Part shown: positions 23,179 to 32,142 of the stretch, one piece after another | How positions within the stretch are numbered: the stretch's first letter is position 1 | Layout: every line of letters starts with the position of its first letter | Assembly: GCA_022771695.1 (NCBI GenBank) | Contig: JALEKJ010000014.1 | Location: 1 to 44,578 of the forward strand | Direction: 5' to 3' | Origin: Roseburia sp. | GTDB taxonomy: Bacteria > Bacillota > Clostridia > Lachnospirales > Lachnospiraceae | Length of the DNA stretch: 44,578 nt | Program-made: the position numbers and the translations under genes | The notes under the pieces: generated by a model | What the model saw: only the letters and a program-made list of their open reading frames with translations | The model's database searches: none | Told to the model about the DNA's origin: nothing

Positions 23179-23766
23179 TTATCGAATCTTCGATTTAATT
23201 CTGGATAATGCATTGTCAATGGCTTTTGGAGACTTTCCCATTTTTTCTGCAATCTGCTTATAGTTAAGTCCTGCAAGATATTCATCCAGCACTTCTCTCT
23301 CCATCGCACTCAATCGACTTTTTACATTCTCCCAGAACAGTTGCATACTCTCCTGGTTGATAATCATCTGCTCCGGGTTATCCATCGCATCTGTGGGAAG
23401 TGTTTCTGCCAGAGATTTTCCTTCCTCTCCGTTCTGCGAATAGAAGGACACATAGGTGTTGAGCGGTGCGTGCTTCTTCCGATTTGATGCCTCCACCGCA
23501 CTGTATATCTGACGATTGATACACAGCTCTGCAAAATGAAAAAAGGAGGACTCTCTATCGACACGGTAATCACGGATTGCCTTAAAAAGCCCAATCATGC
23601 CTTCCTGAATGAGGTCATCCGTATCCCCTCCGATTAAATACATCGCGTTTGCTTTTCCCAAAACCAGTGGCTTATATTTATTTAAAATGTAATCCATGAT
23701 TTTCTTATCGCCGGCGCGCAATGCTTCTATCAACTGCTCATCCGACAAATCCTGATACTTATCCAC
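23179..23766 (-). CDS. sigH: Sporulation sigma factor H (sigma-70 family)
   Basis: A 195-residue sigma factor that directs RNA polymerase to early stationary-phase and sporulation genes. Region 2 reads ALRAGDKKIMDYILNKYKPL, then the core-binding segment DDLIQEGMIGLFKAIRDY and the -10 segment FFHFAELCINRQIYSAV. Region 4 has LSAMEREVLDEYLAGLNY and the HTH YKQIAEKMGKSPKAIDNALS. The MIINQE and HAPLNTYVSF segments match SigH rather than other alternative sigmas. GTG 23766 has GAGGG 6 bp upstream; the longer ATG at 23781 has no ribosome site. It is the last gene of the cysE operon, in the standard Bacillus/Clostridium order; the yacP gene usually found between rlmB and sigH is absent. Confidence 0.93.
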   Translation of the reverse strand: MDKYQDLSDEQLIEALRAGDKKIMDYILNKYKPLVLGKANAMYLIGGDTDDLIQEGMIGLFKAIRDYRVDRESSFFHFAELCINRQIYSAVEASNRKKHAPLNTYVSFYSQNGEEGKSLAETLPTDAMDNPEQMIINQESMQLFWENVKSRLSAMEREVLDEYLAGLNYKQIAEKMGKSPKAIDNALSRIKSKIR

Positions 23767-23830
23767 GTCGCACCCTCTCATCCTGCCATCATCGCCTTAC
23801 GTCATCATCCCTACCGCAAATACATAAATG

Positions 23831-24571
23831 CTATGACAATCTCTGTCTTACAATCTCGTACGCCAGTACACCTGCTGCCACAGACGCATTCAAGGAATCA
23901 ATGTCGCCCTTCATCGGTATGGATGCAATAAAATCGCAATTCTCACGCACCAGCTTGCTGACTCCGTCACCCTCATTTCCAATCACCAATCCGATTGGTC
24001 CCCTAAGATCCAACTGATACATCTCAGTACCACCCATATCCGCACATACGAACCAAATGCCACGCTCTTTTAACTCCTTGATTGTCGCGGTAAGATTCGT
24101 CACTTTTGCCACCGGTGTATAGTTGATTGCACCGGCAGAAGTCTTCGCCACGGTTGCGGTAAGTCCCACTGCACGTCTCTTCGGAATAATAACGCCATGC
24201 GCACCTGCAAGATTTGCGGTGCGAATGATTGCACCGAGATTATGTGGATCCTCGATATTATCCAGTAAAAAGATAAACGGCGGCTCTCCCTTTGCTTCTG
24301 CCGCTGCAAGAATGTCCTCTACCTCGGCATACTCGTAAGCTGCCGCCATCGCAATGACACCCTGATGCTTCTTTGTCTCCGAAAGCGCATCTAAGCGCTC
24401 CTTGTCCACAAAATTTAAAATTGTATCATGCTTTTTCGCCTCGCGCACGATGGTGCGAATCGGTCCGTCCTGACAGCCATCTAGCACATAAAGTTTATCA
24501 ATCGGTTTGCCGGAACGCAATGCCTCCAAAACAGCATTGCGTCCCTCAATCTTCAATTCTTCGTATCCCAT
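23831..24571 (-). CDS. rlmB: 23S rRNA 2'-O-methyltransferase RlmB (TrmH/SpoU)
   Basis: A 246-residue SPOUT methyltransferase that methylates the ribose of G2251 (E. coli numbering) in 23S rRNA using SAM. The N-terminal substrate-binding domain starts GYEELKIEGRNAVLEAL. The knotted catalytic domain has motif 1 NIEDPHNLGAIIRTANLAG (Asn and Arg catalytic), motif 2 GLVIGNEGDGVSKLV and motif 3 IPMKGDIDSLNASVAAGV. ATG 24571 has GAGGATAAG upstream; the frame extends to 24625 without a ribosome site. It sits between mrnC and sigH in the conserved gene order. Confidence 0.94.
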   Translation of the reverse strand: MGYEELKIEGRNAVLEALRSGKPIDKLYVLDGCQDGPIRTIVREAKKHDTILNFVDKERLDALSETKKHQGVIAMAAAYEYAEVEDILAAAEAKGEPPFIFLLDNIEDPHNLGAIIRTANLAGAHGVIIPKRRAVGLTATVAKTSAGAINYTPVAKVTNLTATIKELKERGIWFVCADMGGTEMYQLDLRGPIGLVIGNEGDGVSKLVRENCDFIASIPMKGDIDSLNASVAAGVLAYEIVRQRLS

Positions 24572-24648
24572 GCTTATCCTCAATCTTTCCTCAATGCTCA
24601 TCGGCGCAGATGTATTTTCACACACTGCCCCAAGTCTGCCGTAGCCGC

Positions 24649-25089
24649 CTATAATTTCAGTTTCATTCCTTCTACGCCTGCTTTTACCAACTCAACCAGA
24701 CGCTCAAACTCGTCCTTCAGATACAACCAGCCCATCAATGCCTCGAAACCTGTCGCTTTCCGATAATCGGACATCGTCGCATTTTTCGCCATTGTCGGAG
24801 ACTTGGCATTGCGTCCTCTTCGATACACATCCGCTTCCTCCTCGGTAAGCAATGGAAGCAGCACTTCCATCATTTCTGCCTGTGTATGTGCTTTTACAAT
24901 CTGGCTTGTTCGCTTGTGCAACTCACCTGCTCTGGTGTTGCCCTTTGCAACCACCAGAGAACGAATGACTAAATCATAGATACCGTCCCCGATATATGCT
25001 AGCGTCAACGGCGAATAAGTCCGAATATCCACATCTGCAATCTGGAACTGCTCTTTTATATAGGAATCAATCCCTTTTTTACTGCACAT
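24649..25089 (-). CDS. mrnC: Mini-ribonuclease III
   Basis: A 146-residue RNase III catalytic domain without a double-stranded-RNA-binding domain, which matures the ends of 23S rRNA. The nuclease helix reads SPLTLAYIGDGIYDLVIRSL, with the acidic pair D-x3-D in place of the RNase III signature. RGRNAKSPTMAKNATMSDYR and the C-terminal acidic helix FEALMGWLYLKDE complete the metal site. The gene starts at ATG 25089 inside the end of cysS (11-bp overlap), so translation is coupled. Confidence 0.95.
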   Translation of the reverse strand: MCSKKGIDSYIKEQFQIADVDIRTYSPLTLAYIGDGIYDLVIRSLVVAKGNTRAGELHKRTSQIVKAHTQAEMMEVLLPLLTEEEADVYRRGRNAKSPTMAKNATMSDYRKATGFEALMGWLYLKDEFERLVELVKAGVEGMKLKL

Positions 25090-26518
25090 GCCAAATCACA
25101 CCTTCTCTGGTATCTTTAATAACAATTCCCTTTGCCAAAAGTTCATCACGAATTGCATCTGCTTTTGCAAAATCTTTTGCTTTCTTTGCTTCCTTGCGCT
25201 CTTCGATTTTCGCAAGAATATACTGTTCTAACTCGGCATCGACACTCTGATTCTCCTCAGGTTTAGCCACCTGTGCAGTTGTCAGATTCAAGGAAAGCAC
25301 ATAGTCGAAATCCTTAATTAATGCAAGCTTTGTCGCATCATTCATGTCAGCTTTTAACAGGTCATACACAATCGTGATTGCCATAGAAGTATTCAGGTCA
25401 TTGGAAAGAGCGTCTGCGAACTTCTCCTTATATTCCGCAAACTGAGCCTCGTCTACTGCTCCGTCTGCCTTCAAATCTGCAATCTTCTTCACAAGCTTTG
25501 CGTATGCAGCGCTCACATTGTCAAGCACCTCATAAGAAAACTCCAAAGGTTTACGGTAGTGAGACTGTAAACAGAACATACGATAAACAATCGGATCATA
25601 GCCCTTTTCCTGTAAAAGAGATACGGTGAGGAAGTCGCCTTTAGACTTACTCATTTTACCGGATTTATCATTCAGATGGTTCACATGGAACCAATAATTA
25701 CACCATTTATGTCCCAGATAACTCTCGGACTGTGCAATCTCATTCGTATGATGCGGAAAAATATTATCCACGCCGCCGCAATGAATATCCATGTATTCGC
25801 CCAAATGCTTCATGCTGATGCAGGAGCACTCGATATGCCATCCCGGATATCCCACACCCCATGGGCTATCCCACTTTAATGCCTGGTCTTCAAACTTAGA
25901 CTTTGTAAACCAAAGCACAAAGTCGTTCTTATTTTTCTTATTCTCATCTTCCTCCACGTCATCGCGAACGCCTACCAGTAATTCTTTCTCGCTCTGGGAA
26001 GAAAATACATAATAATCCTCCAGCTTGGAAGTATCAAAGTAAACATTACCACCGGCTACATAAGCATAGTCCTTTTCCAATAATACCTCCACCATGTGGA
26101 TGAACTCCGGGATGCAGTTCGTCGCAGGCTCAACCACATCCGGAGTCTTGATATTTAATTTCTTGCAATCCTCAAAGAACGCATCGGTATAAAACTTTGC
26201 AATCTCCATCACCGTCTTGTGCTCGCGCTTCGCGCCCTTTAACATCTTATCCTCACCGGTATCTGCATCCGAAGAAAGATGACCTACATCTGTGATGTTC
26301 ATAACACGCTTCACATCATAACCCACATAACGCAGGGATTTTTCCAGTATATCCTCCATGATGTAGCTGCGCAGGTTTCCGATGTGTGCATAATGATACA
26401 CCGTCGGTCCGCAAGTATACATCGCAATTTTGCCATCCTCATGCGGAACTATGGTCTCCACTTTTCTTGTTAACGTATTGTAAAACTGAAACTTATTCTC
26501 CACCTTTGTACTCTCCAT
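25079..26518 (-). CDS. cysS: Cysteinyl-tRNA synthetase
   Basis: A 479-residue class-I aminoacyl-tRNA synthetase. The N-terminal catalytic fold has CGPTVYHYAHIGNLRSY (HIGH-like HIGN, plus zinc ligand C), the zinc ligands in WHIECSCISMKHLG and CGGVDNIFPHHTNEIAQSE, and the KMSKS loop GKMSKSKGDFLTV. The helical anticodon-binding DALR-like domain follows. Length is normal. The protein charges tRNA-Cys, using up the cysteine whose synthesis begins with the preceding cysE gene, and both share the cysteine T-box leader. Confidence 0.97.
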   Translation of the reverse strand: MESTKVENKFQFYNTLTRKVETIVPHEDGKIAMYTCGPTVYHYAHIGNLRSYIMEDILEKSLRYVGYDVKRVMNITDVGHLSSDADTGEDKMLKGAKREHKTVMEIAKFYTDAFFEDCKKLNIKTPDVVEPATNCIPEFIHMVEVLLEKDYAYVAGGNVYFDTSKLEDYYVFSSQSEKELLVGVRDDVEEDENKKNKNDFVLWFTKSKFEDQALKWDSPWGVGYPGWHIECSCISMKHLGEYMDIHCGGVDNIFPHHTNEIAQSESYLGHKWCNYWFHVNHLNDKSGKMSKSKGDFLTVSLLQEKGYDPIVYRMFCLQSHYRKPLEFSYEVLDNVSAAYAKLVKKIADLKADGAVDEAQFAEYKEKFADALSNDLNTSMAITIVYDLLKADMNDATKLALIKDFDYVLSLNLTTAQVAKPEENQSVDAELEQYILAKIEERKEAKKAKDFAKADAIRDELLAKGIVIKDTREGVIWHVQ

Positions 26519-26566
26519 TCTTTTCTATATTTTTATACAAACAGAGTATTACTCTGTTACGTTCCT

Positions 26567-27238
26567 TTAACGCTCTTTCGGCGAAAGTTCGCGCATTGCC
26601 TGCTCCAAATCCAGCACCCGGTTTACCAGCTCTGCATTCTCATGCTGTAGCACGGTAATATCCTCCTTGACCGGGTCAGGCAGATGTACCTGATCCATAT
26701 CACTGCGCGGAATCTTCGCATTATCGCGCTTTACAATTCTGCCCGGCACACCAACCACGGTACAGTTTGGAGGCACTTCCTCAAGTACGACACTACCTGC
26801 GCCAATCTTAGAATTCTCTCCTACCGTAAACGAGCCGATAACCTTTGCTCCGGCACTAATCATAACATTGTCCTCAATTGTCGGATGGCGCTTTCCTGTC
26901 TCTTTTCCGGTACCACCGAGTGTCACCCCTTGATACAAAGTCACATTGTCTCCGATAATCGATGTCTCTCCGATGATAACACCGCTTCCGTGATCAATAA
27001 AAAAGCCTTTTCCTATCACCGCCCCCGGATGAATCTCAATCCCCGTCTTTCTGGCTGCACGCTGCGAAATAAAACGTGCCCAAAAAAAATGTCCTTTCTC
27101 ATACAGGCGATGTGCCCGCCTATAGCTAAGCATAACATGAAACGTCGGATAAAGCAAAACTTCCATCGGAGATTTTATCGCAGGGTCTCGTTCCTTTATC
27201 ACTTCGAATTCTTCTTTGATATGCTTGATGATACCCAT
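26567..27238 (-). CDS. cysE: Serine O-acetyltransferase
   Basis: A 223-residue left-handed beta-helix acyltransferase. It makes O-acetylserine from serine and acetyl-CoA, the first committed step of cysteine synthesis. The N-terminal helical part is HIKEEFEVIKERDPAIKSPM; the hexapeptide repeats include IEIHPGAVIGKGFFIDHGSG (catalytic His-Asp), VIIGETSIIGDNVTLYQGVT, LGGTGKETGKRHP and IGAGSVVLEEVPPNCTVVGVPG. The C-terminus is an extra coiled tail (HENAELVNRVLDLEQAM). It is the first gene after the T-box, so transcription depends on uncharged tRNA-Cys. Confidence 0.95.
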   Translation of the reverse strand: MGIIKHIKEEFEVIKERDPAIKSPMEVLLYPTFHVMLSYRRAHRLYEKGHFFWARFISQRAARKTGIEIHPGAVIGKGFFIDHGSGVIIGETSIIGDNVTLYQGVTLGGTGKETGKRHPTIEDNVMISAGAKVIGSFTVGENSKIGAGSVVLEEVPPNCTVVGVPGRIVKRDNAKIPRSDMDQVHLPDPVKEDITVLQHENAELVNRVLDLEQAMRELSPKER

Positions 27239-27264
27239 GATGCCACTTCCCTCTTTCCATAAAA

Positions 27265-27515
27265 ATAGCGGACCACTTCATCTCCTTAGAGACGAAATAA
27301 TCCGCGGTTCCACTCTACTAAAAATCTAATGATTTTCCCTCAATGCACGTAACGTGTGCGAAACGTATCCGACTAGTAAACTGCTGCCGCACTTCTTCGC
27401 CGAATCAGCTCCCGGAGGCACTTCGAAAATCTCTTTCCTAAGACTGCTTACAGCCGGTGACAGTCTCTCTCTGAAGGACGTCTAACTTCCTACTCTTTCC
27501 GTTCATCGCCTTTCT
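27265..27515 (-). promoter_or_regulatory. T-box riboswitch, cysteine-specific
   Basis: The 290-bp leader of cysE contains the diagnostic T-box sequence GAGTGGAACCGCGGA (27315-27301, minus strand), preceded by a stem-I region with AGAGAG. A candidate specifier codon TGC (27420-27418) lies in a GAAG-TGC-C context and fits cysteine. The terminator runs from 27308 to 27265: AGCGGACCACTTCATCTCC pairs with the region GAGACGAAATAATCCGCGGT, followed by a T run. Uncharged tRNA-Cys would stabilise the antiterminator and allow expression of cysE-cysS-mrnC-rlmB-sigH. Confidence 0.9.
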
Positions 27516-27526
27516 CCTGATACTAT

Positions 27527-27555
27527 AGTTTATGCACTTCCCGAAAATTTGTCAA
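27527..27555 (-). promoter_or_regulatory. Promoter of the T-box/cysE operon
   Basis: On the minus strand TTGACA (27555-27550), 17-bp spacer, TAAACT (27532-27527). Confidence 0.72.
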
Positions 27556-27609
27556 TCTTTTTCTTATTAACAGTGAAGCTTGTGCCATACACAATTTTCT
27601 TTTCAACTG

Positions 27610-28149
27610 CTATTTTCTGCAACCGGCACACCCCGCACATCCACTCTCGGAATCTGCAACCGCCACGCTTCCCTCATAAATCGATGTTAACGCACAGATT
27701 GCCTGGGAAGAGATACCCTCCTCCGTTCCGGTAAATCCGAGGCCTTCCTCCGTTGTCGCTTTCACGTTTACCTGCTCTGTACTGATATGAAGCGCCGACG
27801 CGATATTCTGTTCCATCTCTTCAATATACGGACGCATCTTCGGACGCTGTGCAATAATCGTCGCGTCAATATTTTCTACGACATATCCTTTTTCCTCAAT
27901 CAACTTCGCCACATGCTCCAAAAGCTTCATACTGGAAATCCCCTTATACTGCGGGTCCGTATCCGGAAAATGCTTGCCGATGTCTCCAAGACCTGCTGCG
28001 CCAAGTAACGCATCCATAATTGCATGTAAAAGCACATCTGCATCCGAATGCCCCAACAAGCCAAGTGTATGTGGAATCTTTACTCCGCCGATAATTAAAT
28101 CTCTGCTCTCCACCAATTTGTGTACATCATATCCCATTCCAACTCTCAT
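27610..28149 (-). CDS. ispF: 2-C-methyl-D-erythritol 2,4-cyclodiphosphate synthase
   Basis: A 179-residue trimeric enzyme of the MEP isoprenoid pathway that cyclises CDP-ME 2-phosphate with loss of CMP. The start [14 protein letters not shown] holds the metal ligands D8 and H10. [20 protein letters not shown] and GKHFPDTDP follow, and [20 protein letters not shown] is the C-terminal signature. ATG 28149 has AAGGAAGG upstream; the frame to 28209 is not used. The end is unusual: after the normal IspF C-terminus there is a tail [11 protein letters not shown] with three cysteines spaced C-x2-C-x2-C. IspF next to cysE/cysS matches the Bacillus order. The MBOAT partner gene lies upstream on the same strand. 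Confidence 0.94.
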   Translation of the reverse strand: MRVGMGYDVHKLVESRDLIIGGVKIPHTLGLLGHSDADVLLHAIMDALLGAAGLGDIGKHFPDTDPQYKGISSMKLLEHVAKLIEEKGYVVENIDATIIAQRPKMRPYIEEMEQNIASALHISTEQVNVKATTEEGLGFTGTEEGISSQAICALTSIYEGSVAVADSESGCAGCAGCRK

Positions 28150-28210
28150 TCCAAAACCTTCCTTTCTATTTCTCCGCAAGCTTCTATATTTTCCCGGCGA
28201 ACGCCCCACC

Positions 28211-29293
28211 TTACTCGGTCATTGCGCCTTCATACACGAATCCGTAACCCTCCGACTCTACGCGGGAGCGGAATTGTAGAAACACTTCCTTAAGCTTGGC
28301 AAGCTCTTCTCTGTAATTTTCGAGTGTAATCTCATCCTCCGCCGTGCCAACCGTCTGTGCCATTCGCTCCGTCACCGGCACACTTCCGTGCATATAATCC
28401 ATATATTGGTACAAATCGGTAATCGTCGAAGCCTCATTGAACTCCGTCGTATAAAAGCGAACATTTTCATAAGGAAGTAAACGCATCATACATTGTTCTA
28501 ATGTGTACAGATACGTATCCAGCAACCCCTTTTCATACGCATCGTCCCACCACACAATACTATAAGGCGGAAGGAAAAACAAGAACTCTGTGTCCTGGTT
28601 TTCCCGGACGCGTTCTTCCAGACGGTTGATATTCTCCGTCACATAAGCTTCCTGATAAGTAAGCGGCTTTGTCTCCTGCGTCACCCCTGCTCCCGGGCAG
28701 TGCATCGCAAGAACACTCTCCGGTCCGACCGGCTCATTTTTATTCAACTGATAAATTAATCCCTCTTCATAACTCTCATCCTGCGATACCACTATCATAT
28801 CCGGAATCTTTGTTCCGATGATATCCATATTCCAAAGATACTCCACATCATCAAACGGATTATCATTCACGAGGAACTCCACATCCTCTGCTACGACCTG
28901 CATATTCGGATTATTATAAAAAGAAAAGACATCTAATCCGTAGAACACATACTTAATCTCGTGATTTTCAAATGCGATATCCAGATAATAATTCAACAGT
29001 GGCGCCGCCGCAGAGCCACCGACGGCCTTCACCGTCCGACACGCAAAACGCTCATCCAGCGTATCAGTATTCATGCTCATGACTACCGAGGACCCCGCCA
29101 GAATACTGTCATACTCAAAATTTTCCAAAATTCCCGGTACCTGATACTCCTTCTCGTCCTCCACTGCCTTCAGCCCAAACCACGGCTCGTGATAGTGAAA
29201 GAATGGGTCTATCAAATACACCAGCAACGCCGCGCCTCCTAAGAATAGCACGACGCCAAGCAGCAAATAAAGCATTCTCTTCTGACTCTTCAT
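28211..29293 (-). CDS. Membrane-anchored SGNH/AlgX-like partner of an O-acyltransferase
   Basis: A 360-residue protein with one N-terminal membrane helix (about 7-28, [20 protein letters not shown]) and an extracellular body. The stretch [15 protein letters not shown] at about 63-77 resembles the first block of SGNH-like esterase folds found next to MBOAT acyltransferases. [15 protein letters not shown] at about 250 is another conserved-looking patch. A convincing catalytic D-x-x-H is not clear. It starts 9 bp after the MBOAT gene stop (ATG 29293 with AGGAGG upstream), so the two form an operon. By analogy with alginate and peptidoglycan O-acetylation systems it would pass or place the acyl group on an extracellular polymer (inference). 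Confidence 0.72.
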   Translation of the reverse strand: MKSQKRMLYLLLGVVLFLGGAALLVYLIDPFFHYHEPWFGLKAVEDEKEYQVPGILENFEYDSILAGSSVVMSMNTDTLDERFACRTVKAVGGSAAAPLLNYYLDIAFENHEIKYVFYGLDVFSFYNNPNMQVVAEDVEFLVNDNPFDDVEYLWNMDIIGTKIPDMIVVSQDESYEEGLIYQLNKNEPVGPESVLAMHCPGAGVTQETKPLTYQEAYVTENINRLEERVRENQDTEFLFFLPPYSIVWWDDAYEKGLLDTYLYTLEQCMMRLLPYENVRFYTTEFNEASTITDLYQYMDYMHGSVPVTERMAQTVGTAEDEITLENYREELAKLKEVFLQFRSRVESEGYGFVYEGAMTE

Positions 29294-29302
29294 GCTATCC
29301 TC

Positions 29303-30817
29303 CTAAAAATTGAAATATAAAAACGTCGTGACACCTGAAAATGAAATCACGCTCATTGCAAAAAGAAATGCCAGTCCCCACATTCCTGCCACTGAAATTT
29401 CACGTTCGCGCACGCTTTCATACGCATTCCTTCTCGTGCATAAAAAGGCCGCCAGCACCAGTAAAGCCAGCAGCACAATCATGTAATACACCGCCACCGC
29501 AGTCTCTGTGCTGTCGCCCAGCTCCAACAATAATCTCCCCAAATAATTCCATGAGCCGTCTGTCTGCTTTGCAAGCTCCCATATTTCTCCCGTATCAGAA
29601 AAAGAAAACAGTGCACGGTAGAACTGTAATGCCACGGAGATTGAACCGCTGCGGAACAATACCCATGCCAGATTGACAAAGCTAAAGGTGATAAACCACC
29701 GCACTCCTTTTGCCAGCCTCGCAAAAATAGGCTCTATGCACATCATCACACCGTGTGCCAGTCCCCATACGACAAAGCTCCACGCCGCCCCATGCCAAAT
29801 GCCGCTGAGCATAAAGACAATCATGATGTTGCGCAGGCGCTTCCCCGTCCCACATCTACTTCCTCCAAGCGGAATATAGACATATTGCGTAAAAAATGCA
29901 TTCAACGTAATATGCCAGCGATTCCAAAACTCCTTAATCGAAGTTGCCTTGTACGGAGAATTGAAATTTCTCGACAAATTGATATGAAGCATCCAGCCAA
30001 GCCCCACTGCCATGTCACAGTACCCGCTAAAATCAAAATAAATCTGAAAAGTATAACACAACATCACCACAAGGGCACTTAGCGCATCGAGACTTGCAAT
30101 ATTTTCATAGCCGTAGTCAACTACAATACCAAGCTTATCCGCAAGCAACACCTTTTTCGCCAAGCCTGTGATAAAAAGGCAGATTCCCATCTCCACTGAG
30201 CTTCGACCGCTCTCTTTGTCTGTCCATTCTGCGCTTGTAAAAAGCGTTCGCGCATCATTCCCAATCCTTTGAAACTGCGGCACTAAATCCTTATGATTTA
30301 CAATCGGACCTGCCACAAGCTGTGGAAAAAAGGTGACATAATTCATATAATCCAGCATCGCATAATGCGGTGCCTTTTCACACATTCTATCCGCAATAAA
30401 TGAAATCTGCTGGAACGTAAAAAAGCTGATTCCCAGTGGAAGTGCAATATTTTTAACACTAAATCCGGTATCTACCAGCCGGTTTATATTTCGCACAAAG
30501 AAATCATAATATTTAAAGTAAAAAAGCAATCCCAGATTAAACGTAATGCCGATGATGCCCAATACCAGATGTGCACGCTTCGCATCCCTTTTGTGTGCAC
30601 CAAAATACTCCATCCCCCAACTGATTGCATAGTTTCCGAACACACTAACCAGTATCAATGCAATATACTCCGGGTGCCCATATCCATAAAAAACGAGCGA
30701 CATCAGCACCAGCGCCATCTGCGCCAGCCTTGACCTCCCCAGCCGGTTCAAACCATACCACACCAATATCACTATCGGCAAAAAGGCGAATACAAACAGA
30801 TACGAGTTAAATAACAT
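29303..30817 (-). CDS. MBOAT-family membrane O-acyltransferase
   Basis: A 504-residue integral membrane protein with about ten hydrophobic segments. ATG 30817 (start MLFNSYLFVFAFLPIVILV) has GAGG 7 bp upstream; the frame to 30835 lacks one. It has the DltB/AlgI-type features: the LPLGISFFTFQQISFIADR segment, NFNSPYKATSIKEFWNRWHI, and the active-site histidine in LSGIWHGAAWSFVVWG. These enzymes move an acetyl or similar acyl group across the membrane onto a surface polymer. The adjacent extracellular protein gene completes the pair. The acyl donor and target cannot be read from the sequence. Confidence 0.93.
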   Translation of the reverse strand: MLFNSYLFVFAFLPIVILVWYGLNRLGRSRLAQMALVLMSLVFYGYGHPEYIALILVSVFGNYAISWGMEYFGAHKRDAKRAHLVLGIIGITFNLGLLFYFKYYDFFVRNINRLVDTGFSVKNIALPLGISFFTFQQISFIADRMCEKAPHYAMLDYMNYVTFFPQLVAGPIVNHKDLVPQFQRIGNDARTLFTSAEWTDKESGRSSVEMGICLFITGLAKKVLLADKLGIVVDYGYENIASLDALSALVVMLCYTFQIYFDFSGYCDMAVGLGWMLHINLSRNFNSPYKATSIKEFWNRWHITLNAFFTQYVYIPLGGSRCGTGKRLRNIMIVFMLSGIWHGAAWSFVVWGLAHGVMMCIEPIFARLAKGVRWFITFSFVNLAWVLFRSGSISVALQFYRALFSFSDTGEIWELAKQTDGSWNYLGRLLLELGDSTETAVAVYYMIVLLALLVLAAFLCTRRNAYESVREREISVAGMWGLAFLFAMSVISFSGVTTFLYFNF

Positions 30818-30935
30818 TATGATACCTCTGCTCATTGAATAAATCTGCTTTTATCTTGTCCACGCTGAAATCAATTATACCATAGGCATACCAGAATGAA
30901 ATAGATGCTATATTTTTTTCAAAATTTCCATCTTT

Positions 30936-31724
30936 TTATCCTTCCTCTTTTTCAAGTTTTTCCTTTTTACTCTTTGCCCTTTTCTCATCCGGCATAATGT
31001 CATCAGAATAGTATTCCTCTATTCCTAATACATTTGTACACCAGACAATTCCCCATGTAAAATTGATTGTCTTGCTACTTGTGATTCCCTTTTCGTTCAT
31101 ATACTTTACAAAATGTTCAAGATAAACAATATCTTCACCACTCTTCTCTTTTTCAAAATTCCATGCAGCCCGCAATGACCTTCTTCCACCTTCGCTAACA
31201 CTTTCAGCGAGCAAAGCCGAAAAAAAGCGCCTTGCCTTTTCTTCATTTAATAACTCCTTAGCATCTTTATCAGTATCATCCAGTAAAAAATCCGTCCTGC
31301 TATTGTAAAATTTATCCGTAGATTCTTTGACTGAATCTATTTTTTGAATGATCGTGCCAAGTCTCTCCTCAAATTTAATAAAAATATCTTCCTGTTTGGC
31401 TATATTCTTAATCAAACTATCATTAATTTCAGTTGCTTTATTGGATGAGGTATTCATTTTACTAGCAGTATCGCCAAGACGCACTTCAATCTCGTTCATG
31501 GTCTTATTTCCACTGATACTCATGATAATAGCTAATACAGATAATATAATAGATGAGACAGTCGCCGCCAAAGACAGTTCATCCACGAATTGCTCTGACG
31601 AAACACAATATATCGCCACCTGCCAGGTAATAACCACCAGCGCTAATATTCCCAAATATCTCGCCCGCATTTTGGTAATAGCCAGCTCATACTCTGCTCT
31701 TGAGTAGCTTTCTTTCTCTCCCAT
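30936..31724 (-). CDS. Two-TM coiled-coil membrane protein of unknown function
   Basis: A 262-residue protein from ATG 31724 (start MGEKESYSRAEYELAITKMR; AGGAGG 7 bp upstream). Two membrane helices lie at about 22-41 and 51-71 with a very short outer loop, followed by a long helical cytoplasmic coiled-coil region (EIEVRLGDTASKMNTSSNKA ... GTIIQKIDSVKE) and a C-terminal domain with EEKARRFFSALLAESVS, then a basic and acidic tail. I recognise no family. The layout (two TM helices then a cytoplasmic coil) resembles SLATT-like effector proteins, but this is weak. It lies beside the 31833-32992 relic island and has lower GC than the core genes, consistent with transfer. Confidence 0.7.
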   Translation of the reverse strand: MGEKESYSRAEYELAITKMRARYLGILALVVITWQVAIYCVSSEQFVDELSLAATVSSIILSVLAIIMSISGNKTMNEIEVRLGDTASKMNTSSNKATEINDSLIKNIAKQEDIFIKFEERLGTIIQKIDSVKESTDKFYNSRTDFLLDDTDKDAKELLNEEKARRFFSALLAESVSEGGRRSLRAAWNFEKEKSGEDIVYLEHFVKYMNEKGITSSKTINFTWGIVWCTNVLGIEEYYSDDIMPDEKRAKSKKEKLEKEEG

Positions 31725-31800
31725 ACCTTTTCCTCCTAAGTGATGTTCTTTTAAAATTATAGTATCTATTTGGGGCTTTTTCAATCTTTACCTAGTACAA

Positions 31801-31830
31801 AGACCTCGGAATTTTCATTCCGAGGTCTTC
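31801..31830. terminator. Terminator-like hairpin left of the relic island
   Basis: AAGACCTCGGAAT and ATTCCGAGGTCTT are perfect arms with a TTTC loop. Tails are weakly T-rich. It precedes the tRNA-like sequence at 31833. Between 31725 and 32142 there is this hairpin, the tRNA-like copy and one more terminator, but no gene. Confidence 0.6.
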
Positions 31831-31832
31831 TA

Positions 31833-31855
31833 GTAGCAAAGGAAGATTTGAACTA
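31833..31855. other. Degenerate copy of the tRNA-Met 3' end (candidate attachment-site remnant)
   Basis: AGTAGCAAAGGAAGATTTGAACT matches AGTAGCGGAAGGGAGATTTGAACT at 32992, the tRNA-Met 3' end, at about 21 of 24 positions in the same orientation. Together with the integrase remnant next to the tRNA, this looks like an old integration boundary. Confidence 0.5.
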
Positions 31856-31987
31856 TTATGGGTGCAATTCTCGCAAAGTGTTCATTTCTCTGAATCCGTT
31901 GATTTTACTGCATTTTTAGCCCTTATCAAATCGCATTTACTTTGTCAAATTCTCCCATTTTCTTCATATGTCCGCTCTTTCTTAAAA

Positions 31988-32033
31988 TAAAAAAGAGCCG
32001 CACAATCAACCAAAAAGGTCAATTATTCGGCTC
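31988..32033 (-). terminator. Terminator of the 32143-32757 gene
   Basis: On the minus strand GAGCCG ... CGGCTC with an internal helix (TTGACCTTTTTGGTTGA-like) is followed by T6. It lies about 110 bp after the stop codon. Confidence 0.7.
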
Positions 32034-32142
32034 AACGGCGCTATTGTTATGCGGTTATTATACAACAGATTGGTAAGTCTCCCTCGGTCATTTCCATTGT
32101 TCACAAATCAAATATACTGATGTGCTCTCTATTGGTAATAAA

